From Candidatus Nanohaloarchaea archaeon (GTDB lineage: Archaea > EX4484-52 > GLR71): a DNA stretch of 8,553 nt. How positions within the stretch are numbered: the stretch's first letter is position 1; every line of letters begins with the position of its first letter. The notes beneath the pieces are model-generated. The model was not told the DNA's origin, did no database searches, and saw only the letters and a program-made list of their open reading frames with translations. Of the stretch, positions 1-6,934 are shown in pieces. The position numbers and the translations under genes are program-made. The stretch spans positions 1-8,553 of the forward strand of contig DAOVWP010000022.1 of NCBI GenBank assembly GCA_030636615.1. The letters run 5' to 3'.

Positions 1-230
1 AATAATAAAAAAACAGACAAAGAAGGATTCATCAGATATAAGAAAACTGCTTATGGACCAATGATAAATTAAAAACATGAACGGATCATTGAAGAAAGCC
101 ACATGATTGAAAAAAACATCATCGGCAAATAATCATCATTCAACTTCTACAAAAACTTAAGAGCAACATAGTTAATAGTAATAACATTAGAAACACCTTT
201 ATAAATATGTAGTCTAAAAAAATAAGCACT
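1..230 (+). other. Left-edge region: possible 3' tail of an upstream gene, then non-coding leader of topA
   Basis: The frame beginning at base 1 is open for 23 codons and ends in TAA at 70-72, giving a tail that ends AYGPMIN. This could be the C-terminus of a plus-strand gene cut by the window edge. The frame beginning at base 2 is also open, to TGA at 62-64, so the assignment is weak. After the TAA at 70-72 the same frame stays open for 19 more codons to TAA at 130-132. From about 133 to 197 I see nothing coding, only AT-rich sequence leading into the topA TATA box. No RNA gene is recognisable here. Confidence 0.3.
198..207 (+). promoter_or_regulatory. TATA box of topA
   Basis: TTTATAAATA is preceded by an A/C-rich stretch (AAACACC) that could serve as the TFB recognition element. 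Its centre is about 28 bases before the topA ATG. Archaeal transcription usually begins 24-28 bases after the TATA centre, so the message probably starts at or within a few bases of the ATG and is leaderless. No Shine-Dalgarno sequence precedes the start. Confidence 0.75.
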
Positions 231-2393
231 ATGTCTCACACCCTAATAATCACAGAGAAACCTTCTCAGGCAAGAAAAATTGCCGGCGCTCTTTCACAAA
301 AAGGTACATCATCAAAAAAAACAGGTCAGGCAACAGCCACCATAATTGAGCGCAACAACAAGAAAATAATCATAGCCCCTGCAGTCGGCCACCTTTTTAC
401 CCTTGAAGAAAAAGTAAAGACAAAGACATACCCTACTTACAATATTGAATGGATTGCAATGCACAAAAAGAACAATGCTGCAAATTACACAAAAGACTAT
501 ATCAACAACATAAAGAACCTTTGCAAAGATGCTGACGAAATCTACATCGCAACCGACCTTGATGTTGAGGGGGAGACAATAGGCTACAACATCCTGCGAT
601 ACGTCTGCGGAAAAGAAGACGCAAAAAGGATGGAATTTTCAACCCTTACAAAAGATTCGATAATCAAAGCATTCGAAAATGCAAAACCTCATATCAATAA
701 AGGCCTTGCAGACGCAGGAGTCACAAGACACATACTTGATTTCTATTTTGGTATAAACATCTCAAGAGCATTGATGTCAGCAGTAAAGGCTGCCGGCAGT
801 TTCAAGACACTCAGTTCCGGAAGAGTCCAGGGTCCGGCTCTAGCCCTTCTCGCAAAAAGAGAGGCAGAGATAAAAGCATTCAAATCAACACCATTCTGGC
901 AGATCCGCGCAATAGCGCAAAACTTTGAAGCGATGTACGAGACAGAAAAGATTGAAGATGAAAAACTTGCAAAAAAAATAACAGAAGATTGCAAAGGAAA
1001 AGATGCCAAAGTAAAAGAAGTGGAAAGAAAAGAATTCAAAAACAATCCACCAAATCCATTCAATCTTACAGACCTCCAGACAGAAGCCTTTAAAGTATTC
1101 AAATTTGACCCGAAACGAACCCAGAACATTGCCCAGAAACTATACGAACATGCAATCATATCATATCCAAGGACATCGTCACAGAAACTCCCGAAAGAGT
1201 TGAACCTGAAAGAGATAATAAAGAACCTTGCAAAAAATCCAAACTACAAGACATTCACAGACAAGATACTCCGGACAAGTATAAAACCAAATGACGGAAA
1301 AAAAGCTGACGAAGCTCACCCTGCAATCCATCCGACAGGAGAGATGCCAAAAAATATCAGCTCAGAAGAGAGCAAAGTATATGACCTTATAGTAAAACGA
1401 TTCCTTGCAACTTTCAGCGAAGCTGCCCTAAGAGAGACACAGACCGCAATCCTGAAAATAGATGAACACAACTTCATCGCAAAAGGCTCAAGAACGATTG
1501 AAGAGAACTGGTTTGAATTCTACAAACCATATGTAATGATAAAAGAAGATGTCCTGCCAAAACTCGAAAAGGATCAGGATATAAAAATAAGCAATATAGA
1601 ACTCGACTCAAAAGAGACACAGCCACCATCAAGATACAATATGGCCTCAGTTATCAAAGCCCTTGAAAAAAGCAACCTCGGAACCAAGGCAACAAGAGCT
1701 GACATAGTCGAGAACCTTTACAAGAGAGGATACCTTGAAGATAAAAGGATTGAAGTCACAGACCTTGGCATCACCGTAATAAGCACTCTTGAAAAATACT
1801 GCCCAGAAATAATCTCAGAACAGCTTACAAGACAATTTGAAAAAGATATGGAAGAGATCCAGAAAGGTAAAGAGAAACCAGAGACAGTATTAGATAACGC
1901 GAAAAAAGAACTGGATAATATCTTCACTACATACAAAAAAAATGAACTTGACATCGGCAAAAATCTATTGACATCCATAAGAAACTCAGACAACAGGAAC
2001 TCAATGATTGGCAAATGTCCTGAATGCGGTGAAGGAAACATCATCATGAAAAAAGGGAAGTTCGGCAGATTCCTTGCATGCGACAGGTATCCTGAATGTA
2101 AAAAGACTTTCAAGGTTCCGCAGAAAGGTACAATAAAACCGACAGACAAGATCTGCGAAAAATGCGGCAGCCCGGTAATAATAATCAAGATGCCAAGAGG
2201 CAAACCGCAGGAGATGTGTATCAACCCTGGCTGCGTTTCCAAGAACGGCAACAGCAATGATCTACCTGAAGAAAAAGGCGAATGTCCGAAATGCAAAAAT
2301 GGAAAACTTGTTCTAAGATCAAGTATATACGGCAAATTCTACGGCTGCACCAACTATCCAAAATGCAGATATAACGAAAAAATAGAGAACTAA
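231..2393 (+). CDS. topA: DNA topoisomerase I, archaeal type IA
   Basis: This type IA topoisomerase nicks one DNA strand through a 5'-phosphotyrosine link and passes the other strand, relaxing negative supercoils. The Toprim domain opens with LIITEKPS (E9, K10) and carries the metal-binding DxDxE residues D109, D111 and E113. The catalytic tyrosine is Y312 in SYPRTSS, followed by AHPAIHPTG (362-370) and the LGTKATRADIV segment (483-493). Three C-terminal zinc ribbons are visible: C596/C599/C617/C623, C642/C645/C663/C668 and C685/C688/C706/C712. The length of 720 residues is normal for archaeal TopA and all key residues are present. The ATG at 231 begins directly at the first Toprim strand and follows the TATA box at leaderless spacing. 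DUF2061 follows after 53 bases with its own promoter, so topA is probably transcribed alone. Reverse gyrase is excluded because there is no helicase domain. Confidence 0.97.
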   Translation: MSHTLIITEKPSQARKIAGALSQKGTSSKKTGQATATIIERNNKKIIIAPAVGHLFTLEEKVKTKTYPTYNIEWIAMHKKNNAANYTKDYINNIKNLCKDADEIYIATDLDVEGETIGYNILRYVCGKEDAKRMEFSTLTKDSIIKAFENAKPHINKGLADAGVTRHILDFYFGINISRALMSAVKAAGSFKTLSSGRVQGPALALLAKREAEIKAFKSTPFWQIRAIAQNFEAMYETEKIEDEKLAKKITEDCKGKDAKVKEVERKEFKNNPPNPFNLTDLQTEAFKVFKFDPKRTQNIAQKLYEHAIISYPRTSSQKLPKELNLKEIIKNLAKNPNYKTFTDKILRTSIKPNDGKKADEAHPAIHPTGEMPKNISSEESKVYDLIVKRFLATFSEAALRETQTAILKIDEHNFIAKGSRTIEENWFEFYKPYVMIKEDVLPKLEKDQDIKISNIELDSKETQPPSRYNMASVIKALEKSNLGTKATRADIVENLYKRGYLEDKRIEVTDLGITVISTLEKYCPEIISEQLTRQFEKDMEEIQKGKEKPETVLDNAKKELDNIFTTYKKNELDIGKNLLTSIRNSDNRNSMIGKCPECGEGNIIMKKGKFGRFLACDRYPECKKTFKVPQKGTIKPTDKICEKCGSPVIIIKMPRGKPQEMCINPGCVSKNGNSNDLPEEKGECPKCKNGKLVLRSSIYGKFYGCTNYPKCRYNEKIEN

Positions 2394-2415
2394 CAAATCT
2401 TTTGAACCATGCAAA

Positions 2416-2425
2416 ATATATAAAA
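2416..2425 (+). promoter_or_regulatory. TATA box of the DUF2061 gene
   Basis: ATATATAAAA is centred about 26 bases before the ATG at 2447, in the 53-base gap after topA. The spacing predicts a leaderless message. No ribosome binding site is seen between the box and the start. Confidence 0.65.
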
Positions 2426-2446
2426 CTCAAATGTTATTGATATTTT

Positions 2447-2692
2447 ATGGATACACAAAAGAGAACAATATTAAAGACAATCACCTGGAGATTGATTGCA
2501 ACTATAACAACAGTATTAACTATATATTCCTGGACCAATAGTTGGTCAATTGCGCTTGGCTCCGGTCTGCTTGCAAATGCACTGAAAACCATACTTTATT
2601 ATATCCATGAAAGACTATGGAATTTAAGCGATTTTGGAAGATTAACCACTCCAATCAAATCAACTCATAACACGAATTCTAATCACAAATAA
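2447..2692 (+). CDS. DUF2061 family small membrane protein
   Basis: This 81-residue protein has the layout of the DUF2061 family (PF09834). A basic N-terminus leads into TWRLIAT (13-19), two predicted membrane helices span roughly 13-29 and 33-52, and the hallmark YYIHERLWN (51-59) closes the second helix. The family is widespread in bacteria and archaea. Its molecular role is unknown, although in some bacteria members are fused or adjacent to sulfate-assimilation genes. Nothing like that is present here. The tail after residue 65 is polar, rich in Thr, Asn and Ser, and probably disordered. The ATG at 2447 is the only one placing the basic segment ahead of helix 1, and it has a TATA box at leaderless distance. 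The next gene's TATA box starts 9 bases after this stop codon. Confidence 0.88.
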   Translation: MDTQKRTILKTITWRLIATITTVLTIYSWTNSWSIALGSGLLANALKTILYYIHERLWNLSDFGRLTTPIKSTHNTNSNHK

Positions 2693-2700
2693 TCAAGACC

Positions 2701-2710
2701 TATAAATAAA
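2701..2710 (+). promoter_or_regulatory. TATA box of atpD
   Basis: TATAAATAAA, preceded by AAGACC, is centred about 25 bases before the ATG at 2730. The predicted start of transcription therefore lies at the ATG. No Shine-Dalgarno match occurs in the 19 bases before the start. Confidence 0.7.
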
Positions 2711-2729
2711 AACACAACGAAATACACCT

Positions 2730-3356
2730 ATGAGCCTTGGCGAGAAGACTAAACCTACAAGAACAGAACTCAGGAAAATCAACAACGAGACAGGACTTGC
2801 AAAAAGCGGACATGAACTCCTTAAACTCAAGAATGACGCCATGCTTATCAAAATAACAGATATCAACAAAGAGATAAAAATACACAACAAGACACTTGAA
2901 GAAAACACAGCAAAAGCAAAAAATAACTTATTCAAAGCATTCTCAACCCATGGCATAACAAAAACAAAATATCTTGCCGCATCAGTAAAAGAGAACAAGA
3001 ATATCAAGATTGAAAAAAAACGAATCATGGGAGTTAAGCTCAATAGTATAACAACAAAAGGGTTTGACCGCAAACTAAATGAAAGAGGCTACAATCTCAG
3101 AGACTCATCAATAGATATTGACCGAACCGCAGACAGTTTTGAAAAACTTATGCCTCAACTCTTAAAATCAGGCGAGATGAGATCAAACATAAACCTTCTG
3201 AAAAAGGAAATAAAAAAGACTAACAGAAAAACAAACGCGCTTAAAGAAGTTATAATCCCAAGACTTTTGAAAGACAAAAACTCAATCCTTTCAAAACTTG
3301 AAGAGAAATCAAGAGAAGATTTCATAAGGACAAAACTGACAAAGAACAGGAAATAA
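2730..3356 (+). CDS. atpD: A/V-type ATP synthase subunit D (central stalk)
   Basis: Subunit D is the long coiled-coil axle of the A/V-type ATPase. It turns inside the A3B3 head and links it to the membrane rotor through subunits F and C. The family's two ends are clear. The N-terminal helix has KPTRTEL (8-14) and GLAKSGHELLKLKNDA (22-37), matching the usual PTR-x-EL...LA-x-x-GH-x-LLK pattern. The C-terminal helix has TNALKEVIIPRL (168-179) and KLEEKSREDF (189-198), matching NALE-x-V-x-IPRL and the E-x-E-R-EEF end. The length of 208 residues is normal, while the middle (about 75-145) looks diverged. Genes for the other subunits normally lie alongside, but none is in this window: topA and DUF2061 lie upstream and a convergent unrelated gene starts 9 bases downstream. 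The start is leaderless. The lysine-rich composition suits a coiled coil, but the end motifs argue against an unrelated coiled-coil protein. Confidence 0.9.
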   Translation: MSLGEKTKPTRTELRKINNETGLAKSGHELLKLKNDAMLIKITDINKEIKIHNKTLEENTAKAKNNLFKAFSTHGITKTKYLAASVKENKNIKIEKKRIMGVKLNSITTKGFDRKLNERGYNLRDSSIDIDRTADSFEKLMPQLLKSGEMRSNINLLKKEIKKTNRKTNALKEVIIPRLLKDKNSILSKLEEKSREDFIRTKLTKNRK

Positions 3357-3365
3357 TCACTCAAC

Positions 3366-4277
3366 TCAAAACCCTGCAGTTTTCAAAAGAGATTTAGCAT
3401 TTTTTTGTTTAGATAAATAATCCACAAGCAGTCTTGTATATAGACAAAAATCTCTATGTTCTTTCTTTTCCACAAGACCTGATTCTGTCGGGAAAAAACA
3501 ATCCACATACCCTGATGACCTATCCGAACCGCCTATTGGCAGAAGACTAAGCCCTGTGACCTCCCGTTTCTTATCTTTAAATAATTTCGCTTTGGTCTGC
3601 GATTCATATATATCCAGAAACTTATCCAAATCAACGCCTCTGGAAACAGATGCAAAATTTATGTGCCCTGTTTTGGTTTCATCAAGAAGATAGGAAAAAG
3701 GAGTATGATCAATATCATTTAGATTAGCACCAATTTCTTCCATACATTCTTTACTTAATGCTAACTTAAGTGGATTAGTATCTGATAAATATTTCGCATC
3801 AACATTACCTGCCACAAGAGCTGCAATAATCTTACCAGAATTAAATGTATGTCCTTTGATTTGCGATAAAAGATAATATTTATTATTTCGCTTTACCGGA
3901 ACTAACAATGAAACATTTAATAAACGGGGACTCATTTTCTGAATAGTTTTATCTTTAAATCTTCCTTCATCGACTACATCCCGCATTGCCTGACCCAACA
4001 TATACCTTGCAGGCGCAACATCTGCGCATACAGTAGTCCGATTACGGTCTGAATAAATATTAAGTCGTGGAACTGAACTTATCATACCATTAAAGAATTT
4101 AAGACCTTTTGCGCGAGCTTCTTCAGCAGATTTTGGTACCAGACAATACTTTTTTTTAATATACATATCCCTGACTAATGAATCTACTGCCAAATCACCT
4201 GTAGAATCATATTTTCGTTCAATACCAATTCTATTCAGCTTAATGTCATTAATATTATCTGTAACAGTACCTTCCAT
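3366..4277 (-). CDS. Nudix-like protein with N-terminal extension
   Basis: The 303-residue protein resembles the Nudix hydrolase fold from about residue 118 onward. There is a strand (SLLVPVKRNNKYYLLSQIKG, 123-142), then AALVAGNVDA (152-161), then KECMEEIGA (176-184), which fits the REUXEEXGU half of the Nudix box, and then further strands including TGHINFASVSRGV (203-215). Nudix enzymes hydrolyse nucleoside diphosphates linked to other groups, using glutamates of this box to bind magnesium. The upstream G-x5-E half does not fit at standard spacing, so activity is uncertain. Residues 1-117 are not recognised. There is no signal peptide or membrane segment, so the protein is probably cytoplasmic. 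It has its own TATA box at leaderless distance although it follows NAC in the same direction, and it ends 9 bases from convergent atpD. The substrate cannot be inferred. Confidence 0.6.
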   Translation of the reverse strand: MEGTVTDNINDIKLNRIGIERKYDSTGDLAVDSLVRDMYIKKKYCLVPKSAEEARAKGLKFFNGMISSVPRLNIYSDRNRTTVCADVAPARYMLGQAMRDVVDEGRFKDKTIQKMSPRLLNVSLLVPVKRNNKYYLLSQIKGHTFNSGKIIAALVAGNVDAKYLSDTNPLKLALSKECMEEIGANLNDIDHTPFSYLLDETKTGHINFASVSRGVDLDKFLDIYESQTKAKLFKDKKREVTGLSLLPIGGSDRSSGYVDCFFPTESGLVEKKEHRDFCLYTRLLVDYLSKQKNAKSLLKTAGF

Positions 4278-4300
4278 ATATATCCAGTAAAAAATACAGC

Positions 4301-4308
4301 TTTATAAA
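4301..4308 (-). promoter_or_regulatory. TATA box of the Nudix-like gene
   Basis: On the minus strand the sequence reads GGTTTATAAAGC. The TTTATAAA core is centred 27-28 bases before the ATG at 4277. It lies in the 73-base gap after NAC, so this gene need not depend on NAC transcription. The spacing predicts a leaderless message. Confidence 0.7.
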
Positions 4309-4334
4309 CCTTTTTATTATAACTACTACAAAAT

Positions 4335-4349
4335 AACAAAAAGAAAGAA
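4335..4349 (-). terminator. T-rich tract after NAC, possible archaeal terminator
   Basis: Directly after the NAC stop codon the minus strand reads TTCTTTCTTTTTGTT, with no hairpin. Archaeal RNA polymerase can terminate on T-rich tracts in the non-template strand, so this may end the NAC message before the next promoter at 4308. The assignment rests on composition alone. Confidence 0.4.
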
Positions 4350-4350
4350 C

Positions 4351-4704
4351 TTACTCAGAATCAGACACCAGATCCATTATTGCCTGCGCAATATCTCCAT
4401 CCGCTTTCTCAAGAGCAGCCTTTGCATCCTCTTCACTTGCTCCGCTCTTCTCCATGACAAGCATGACATCATCTTCAGAAACTTCCACCGAATCAACAGA
4501 ATCCTCTTCAGTTATCTCGCCGCCGGTTATCTGGAAAGTTTCCTGACCCATTACCTTGATCTTGCTTACCTGCGGACCTTTGATAATGATTTCTTTGTCA
4601 TCAGAAGTCTTTATTATAACTTCTATTGCATCAATCTCTTTCGACTGCATACCCATCTGTTTCATCATCTTCTGCATCTGCGCAGGATTCATTCCCGGAA
4701 ACAT
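4351..4704 (-). CDS. nac: Archaeal nascent polypeptide-associated complex protein (NAC)
   Basis: NAC binds ribosomes near the exit tunnel and contacts emerging chains; the archaeal form is a homodimer related to eukaryotic alpha-NAC. With the start at 4704 the protein has 117 residues, within the usual family length, and begins MFPGMNPAQMQKMMKQMGM, the typical archaeal N-terminus. A NAC barrel covers about 22-62 (EVIIKTSDDKEIIIKGPQV and TFQITGGE). A UBA domain covers about 75-115 (SEDDVMLVMEKSGASEEDAK followed by GDIAQAIMDLV). A longer reading from a TTG at 4737 is open, but the family N-terminus and a GGTGAT ribosome site six bases before 4704 favour the shorter form. An in-frame ATG at 4710 abuts that site and is less likely. 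The gene is divergent from the lipoprotein gene and upstream of the Nudix-like gene. Confidence 0.95.
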   Translation of the reverse strand: MFPGMNPAQMQKMMKQMGMQSKEIDAIEVIIKTSDDKEIIIKGPQVSKIKVMGQETFQITGGEITEEDSVDSVEVSEDDVMLVMEKSGASEEDAKAALEKADGDIAQAIMDLVSDSE

Positions 4705-4710
4705 AATCAT

Positions 4711-4716
4711 ATCACC
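4711..4716 (-). promoter_or_regulatory. Shine-Dalgarno site of NAC (GGTGAT)
   Basis: GGTGAT on the minus strand matches the archaeal anti-Shine-Dalgarno complement (GGAGGTGAT) over six bases and lies six bases before the ATG at 4704. It would touch the alternative ATG at 4710 and lie inside the longer TTG reading, so it decides the start. Most other genes in the window lack such a site. Confidence 0.7.
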
Positions 4717-4741
4717 AATATTTATATTATAGACCAAATAG

Positions 4742-4750
4742 CTTTTTAAC
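4742..4750 (-). promoter_or_regulatory. Possible TATA element of NAC
   Basis: On the minus strand GTTAAAAAG lies about 42 bases before the ATG at 4704, just after a CGCAAAAA stretch. Transcription would start near 4720 and leave a leader of about 16 bases containing the GGTGAT site. ATAATATAAA at 4721-4730 is a better TATA match, but it sits only about 21 bases before the ATG and would start the message too late to include the ribosome site. Confidence 0.45.
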
Positions 4751-4753
4751 TTT

Positions 4754-4771
4754 TTGCGGTATTTCCCGCAA
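4754..4771. repeat. Inverted repeat TTGCGG-N6-CCGCAA between divergent promoters
   Basis: Two perfect 6-base arms flank a 6-base spacer (TATTTC). The GC-rich arms stand out in AT-rich intergenic sequence. The element touches the upstream edge of the likely NAC TATA region and lies about 14 bases before the lipoprotein TATA region. It could therefore be an operator for a dimeric regulator acting on one or both genes. No regulator gene is adjacent and only one copy is seen, so this is a candidate only. Confidence 0.4.
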
Positions 4772-4784
4772 TATTTCTGTTACA

Positions 4785-4797
4785 TATATTAAATATA
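4785..4797 (+). promoter_or_regulatory. TATA region of the lipoprotein gene
   Basis: TATATTAAATATA is the only TATA-like stretch at a suitable place before the ATG at 4826. Transcription starting about 26 bases after its centre would fall near 4814-4818, giving a very short leader. The exact box within this AT-rich run cannot be fixed by eye. Confidence 0.5.
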
Positions 4798-4814
4798 CAA
4801 ACCAAAATATCAAA

Positions 4815-4821
4815 AGGTAAT
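4815..4821 (+). promoter_or_regulatory. Shine-Dalgarno-like site of the lipoprotein gene (AGGTAAT)
   Basis: AGGTAAT matches AGGTGAT at six of seven positions and ends four bases before the ATG at 4826. It supports this start and resembles the site before NAC. It would lie at or very near the 5' end of the predicted message. Confidence 0.5.
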
Positions 4822-4825
4822 TAAA

Positions 4826-6934
4826 ATGAATAAGACAATTAATCTGCTATTACTATCAATCCTCACAATAGCATTAATACTGCTCAGCGGATGCATCCCA
4901 CAAGAACAACCAACATCTACAGGCACATACAAAGAGATGATCTTCAGCCCTTCTGAAGACATAACAGCAAAAACATTCAGAACTGAAGAAGAATATATCA
5001 ACTTTGCAAAAAGCCATATCGGCTCAACTTCATTCGGCGGAAGTTATACAAACGCACTTGGAGTAGTAAGAACTGATGTAATGATGGAAACTGCTGACAG
5101 TATATCCGGAGGTATGGAAAAATCCGCGCTATCAGTACAGGAATTCTCAGAAACAAACAATCAGGTAACAGGAGTTGATGAAGCAGACATAATAAAGACT
5201 GACGGCGACTACATATACACAATTTCAGGAAATGTCCTCTACATAATAAAAGCTTATCCTGGCGAAGAAGCAGAGATAATTTTCACCAAAGAATTTGACG
5301 ACAGCCCGACCAGCCTTTTCATAAACGGCGATACTATGACAGTATTCGGCAACATGTACAACCTTGATTTCTTCAAAGATATTGATTTCAGACCTTCAGC
5401 TGGTATGACATATTTCAACATATACGACATAAGCGACAGATCAAACCCTATACTTGAAAAAGAATACAAGTTTGAAGGGAATTACTTCAACGCAAGGATG
5501 ATCGACGACTATGTATACTTTGTGACAAGATCAAGCCCTCAATTCAGGACAAATTACCCGACACCGATAATATTTGAAGGAACAGAAGCAAGAAGCATGC
5601 CTGCAAAAAACATATACTACTACAATATACCCTACAGGAACCCTCAGCTTGCCACAATACATGCAATCAACATGAAAGACTCGGGAGAAGATATAAACTC
5701 AGTCGCAGTCGCAGTTGAAAGCAGCCAGAATATGTACATGTCACAGAACAACATTTTCATAACATACACAGAAATCATAAATGAATATGATCTGATGAAA
5801 ATCATAATGAAAGAACTCATGGAACCGTATTTAACAGATTCAGACAAAGAACTTATAGAGAAGATCAAATCAACTGACAACGATATCCTGTCACAATACG
5901 AGAAAGATGAAAAGATCTTCAGAGTATATGAGACATATATAAATTACCTCACAGAAGATGAACAGGCTGATATGCAGGAAACTGCTGAAGAACTTCTGAA
6001 AAAGAAGCTTGAAGAATACAAGCACCTTGAATACACGATAATCAACAAGATCAGCACAGACAAGAACAAGATATCTGTTGAAAGCAACGGCAAAGTACCG
6101 GGCCATGTGATAAACCAGTTCTCCATGGATGAGAAAGACAACATACTGAGAATTGCAACAACCATAAGCCGTCGCTGGAGTTCCATTGATTACAGCAGAA
6201 CCGAATCAACCAACAACATCTATACTCTTGACAAAAACATGAATATTATAGGAAGTCTTGAAGGTCTTGCAGAGACAGAAAGCATATATTCCACAAGATT
6301 CATCGATGATCGGCTATACATGGTAACCTTCAGGCAGGTTGCCCCGTTCTTCGTGATTGATCTGAGTGACCCTACAGACATAAAAGAGCTGGGCAAACTG
6401 AAGATCCCTGGCTTTTCCAGATATCTCCACCCATACGATGACAATACAATCATAGGAATCGGTCAGGATGCGACAGCAACAGGAAGAACAAAAGGTCTGA
6501 AGATCTCATTATTTGATGTAGAAGATGTGCAAAATCCGACAGAGGTTGCAAAATATGTGACAGAAGAAAGATATGCCAGCTCAACTGCGTTATATGAACA
6601 CAAGGCATTCCTGTTCTCAAAAGATAAAGACCTGCTCGTTATTCCTGCATACAGCTATGAATACAGCAGGGACGGCACAAGCAAAGGATATAACGGAGCA
6701 TTTGTATTCAAGATCAGCAAAGATGAGATCATACTAAGAGGCCTTATAGATCACTCAATGGGCAGCAGCAACAATAGATATTACTACGCGCCTCAGGTTG
6801 AGCGAAGTCTGTATATTGAAAATCTTCTTTACACAAAATCACCGAACCTGTTAAGGATCAACAATCTTGAAGATCTCAGCTCAGTAAAGAACATAACACT
6901 TGAACAAAAAAACGGAAACATACCAATTTACTAA
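4826..6934 (+). CDS. Secreted lipoprotein with C-terminal beta-propeller domain (COG4880 / PF09826)
   Basis: This 702-residue protein starts with a basic end, a hydrophobic stretch (7-20) and a lipobox LLSGC, with C23 as the likely lipidated residue, so it is predicted to be anchored outside the membrane. The family hallmark follows: ETNNQVTGVDEADIIKTDG at 109-127. The remainder shows repeated beta-strand blades, including VYFVTRSS (230-237), RLYMVTFRQVAPFFVIDLSD (496-515), HPYDDNTIIGIGQDA (535-549) and FSKDKDLLVIPA (597-608). An acidic, strongly helical segment at about 320-405 interrupts the strands. The family is described as a propeller distantly related to WD-40 repeats; its function is not established and no catalytic motif is seen. 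The length is typical. Residues 24-45, rich in Thr, Ser and Pro, look like a flexible linker. The gene is transcribed alone, divergent from NAC, and its stop codon overlaps that of the convergent gene. Confidence 0.9.
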   Translation: MNKTINLLLLSILTIALILLSGCIPQEQPTSTGTYKEMIFSPSEDITAKTFRTEEEYINFAKSHIGSTSFGGSYTNALGVVRTDVMMETADSISGGMEKSALSVQEFSETNNQVTGVDEADIIKTDGDYIYTISGNVLYIIKAYPGEEAEIIFTKEFDDSPTSLFINGDTMTVFGNMYNLDFFKDIDFRPSAGMTYFNIYDISDRSNPILEKEYKFEGNYFNARMIDDYVYFVTRSSPQFRTNYPTPIIFEGTEARSMPAKNIYYYNIPYRNPQLATIHAINMKDSGEDINSVAVAVESSQNMYMSQNNIFITYTEIINEYDLMKIIMKELMEPYLTDSDKELIEKIKSTDNDILSQYEKDEKIFRVYETYINYLTEDEQADMQETAEELLKKKLEEYKHLEYTIINKISTDKNKISVESNGKVPGHVINQFSMDEKDNILRIATTISRRWSSIDYSRTESTNNIYTLDKNMNIIGSLEGLAETESIYSTRFIDDRLYMVTFRQVAPFFVIDLSDPTDIKELGKLKIPGFSRYLHPYDDNTIIGIGQDATATGRTKGLKISLFDVEDVQNPTEVAKYVTEERYASSTALYEHKAFLFSKDKDLLVIPAYSYEYSRDGTSKGYNGAFVFKISKDEIILRGLIDHSMGSSNNRYYYAPQVERSLYIENLLYTKSPNLLRINNLEDLSSVKNITLEQKNGNIPIY

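Noticed and set aside
77..132. Short ATG-started frames between 77 and 132 before topA
   Set aside because: They encode only about 9 residues each, with no promoter or ribosome site.
743..1159. Minus-strand open frame of 138 codons inside topA
   Set aside because: It lies wholly antisense to a well-supported gene, has an unusual Phe/Ser-rich composition and has no promoter or recognisable motif.
1718..2335. Minus-strand open frame of 205 codons inside topA
   Set aside because: It is antisense to the zinc-ribbon end of TopA; the composition is what the complementary strand of Lys/Glu-rich coding sequence gives.
2693..3073. Minus-strand open frame that looks hydrophobic, like a membrane protein
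   Set aside because: It is the antisense shadow of atpD; Lys/Asn/Glu-rich codons read backwards give Phe/Leu/Ile/Ser.
3357..3365. Shared terminator between convergent atpD and the Nudix-like gene
   Set aside because: The gap is 9 bases, with no hairpin and no T-tract of note on either strand.
4721..4730. ATAATATAAA on the minus strand as the NAC TATA box
   Set aside because: It is only about 21 bases before the ATG, and transcription from it would exclude the GGTGAT ribosome site.
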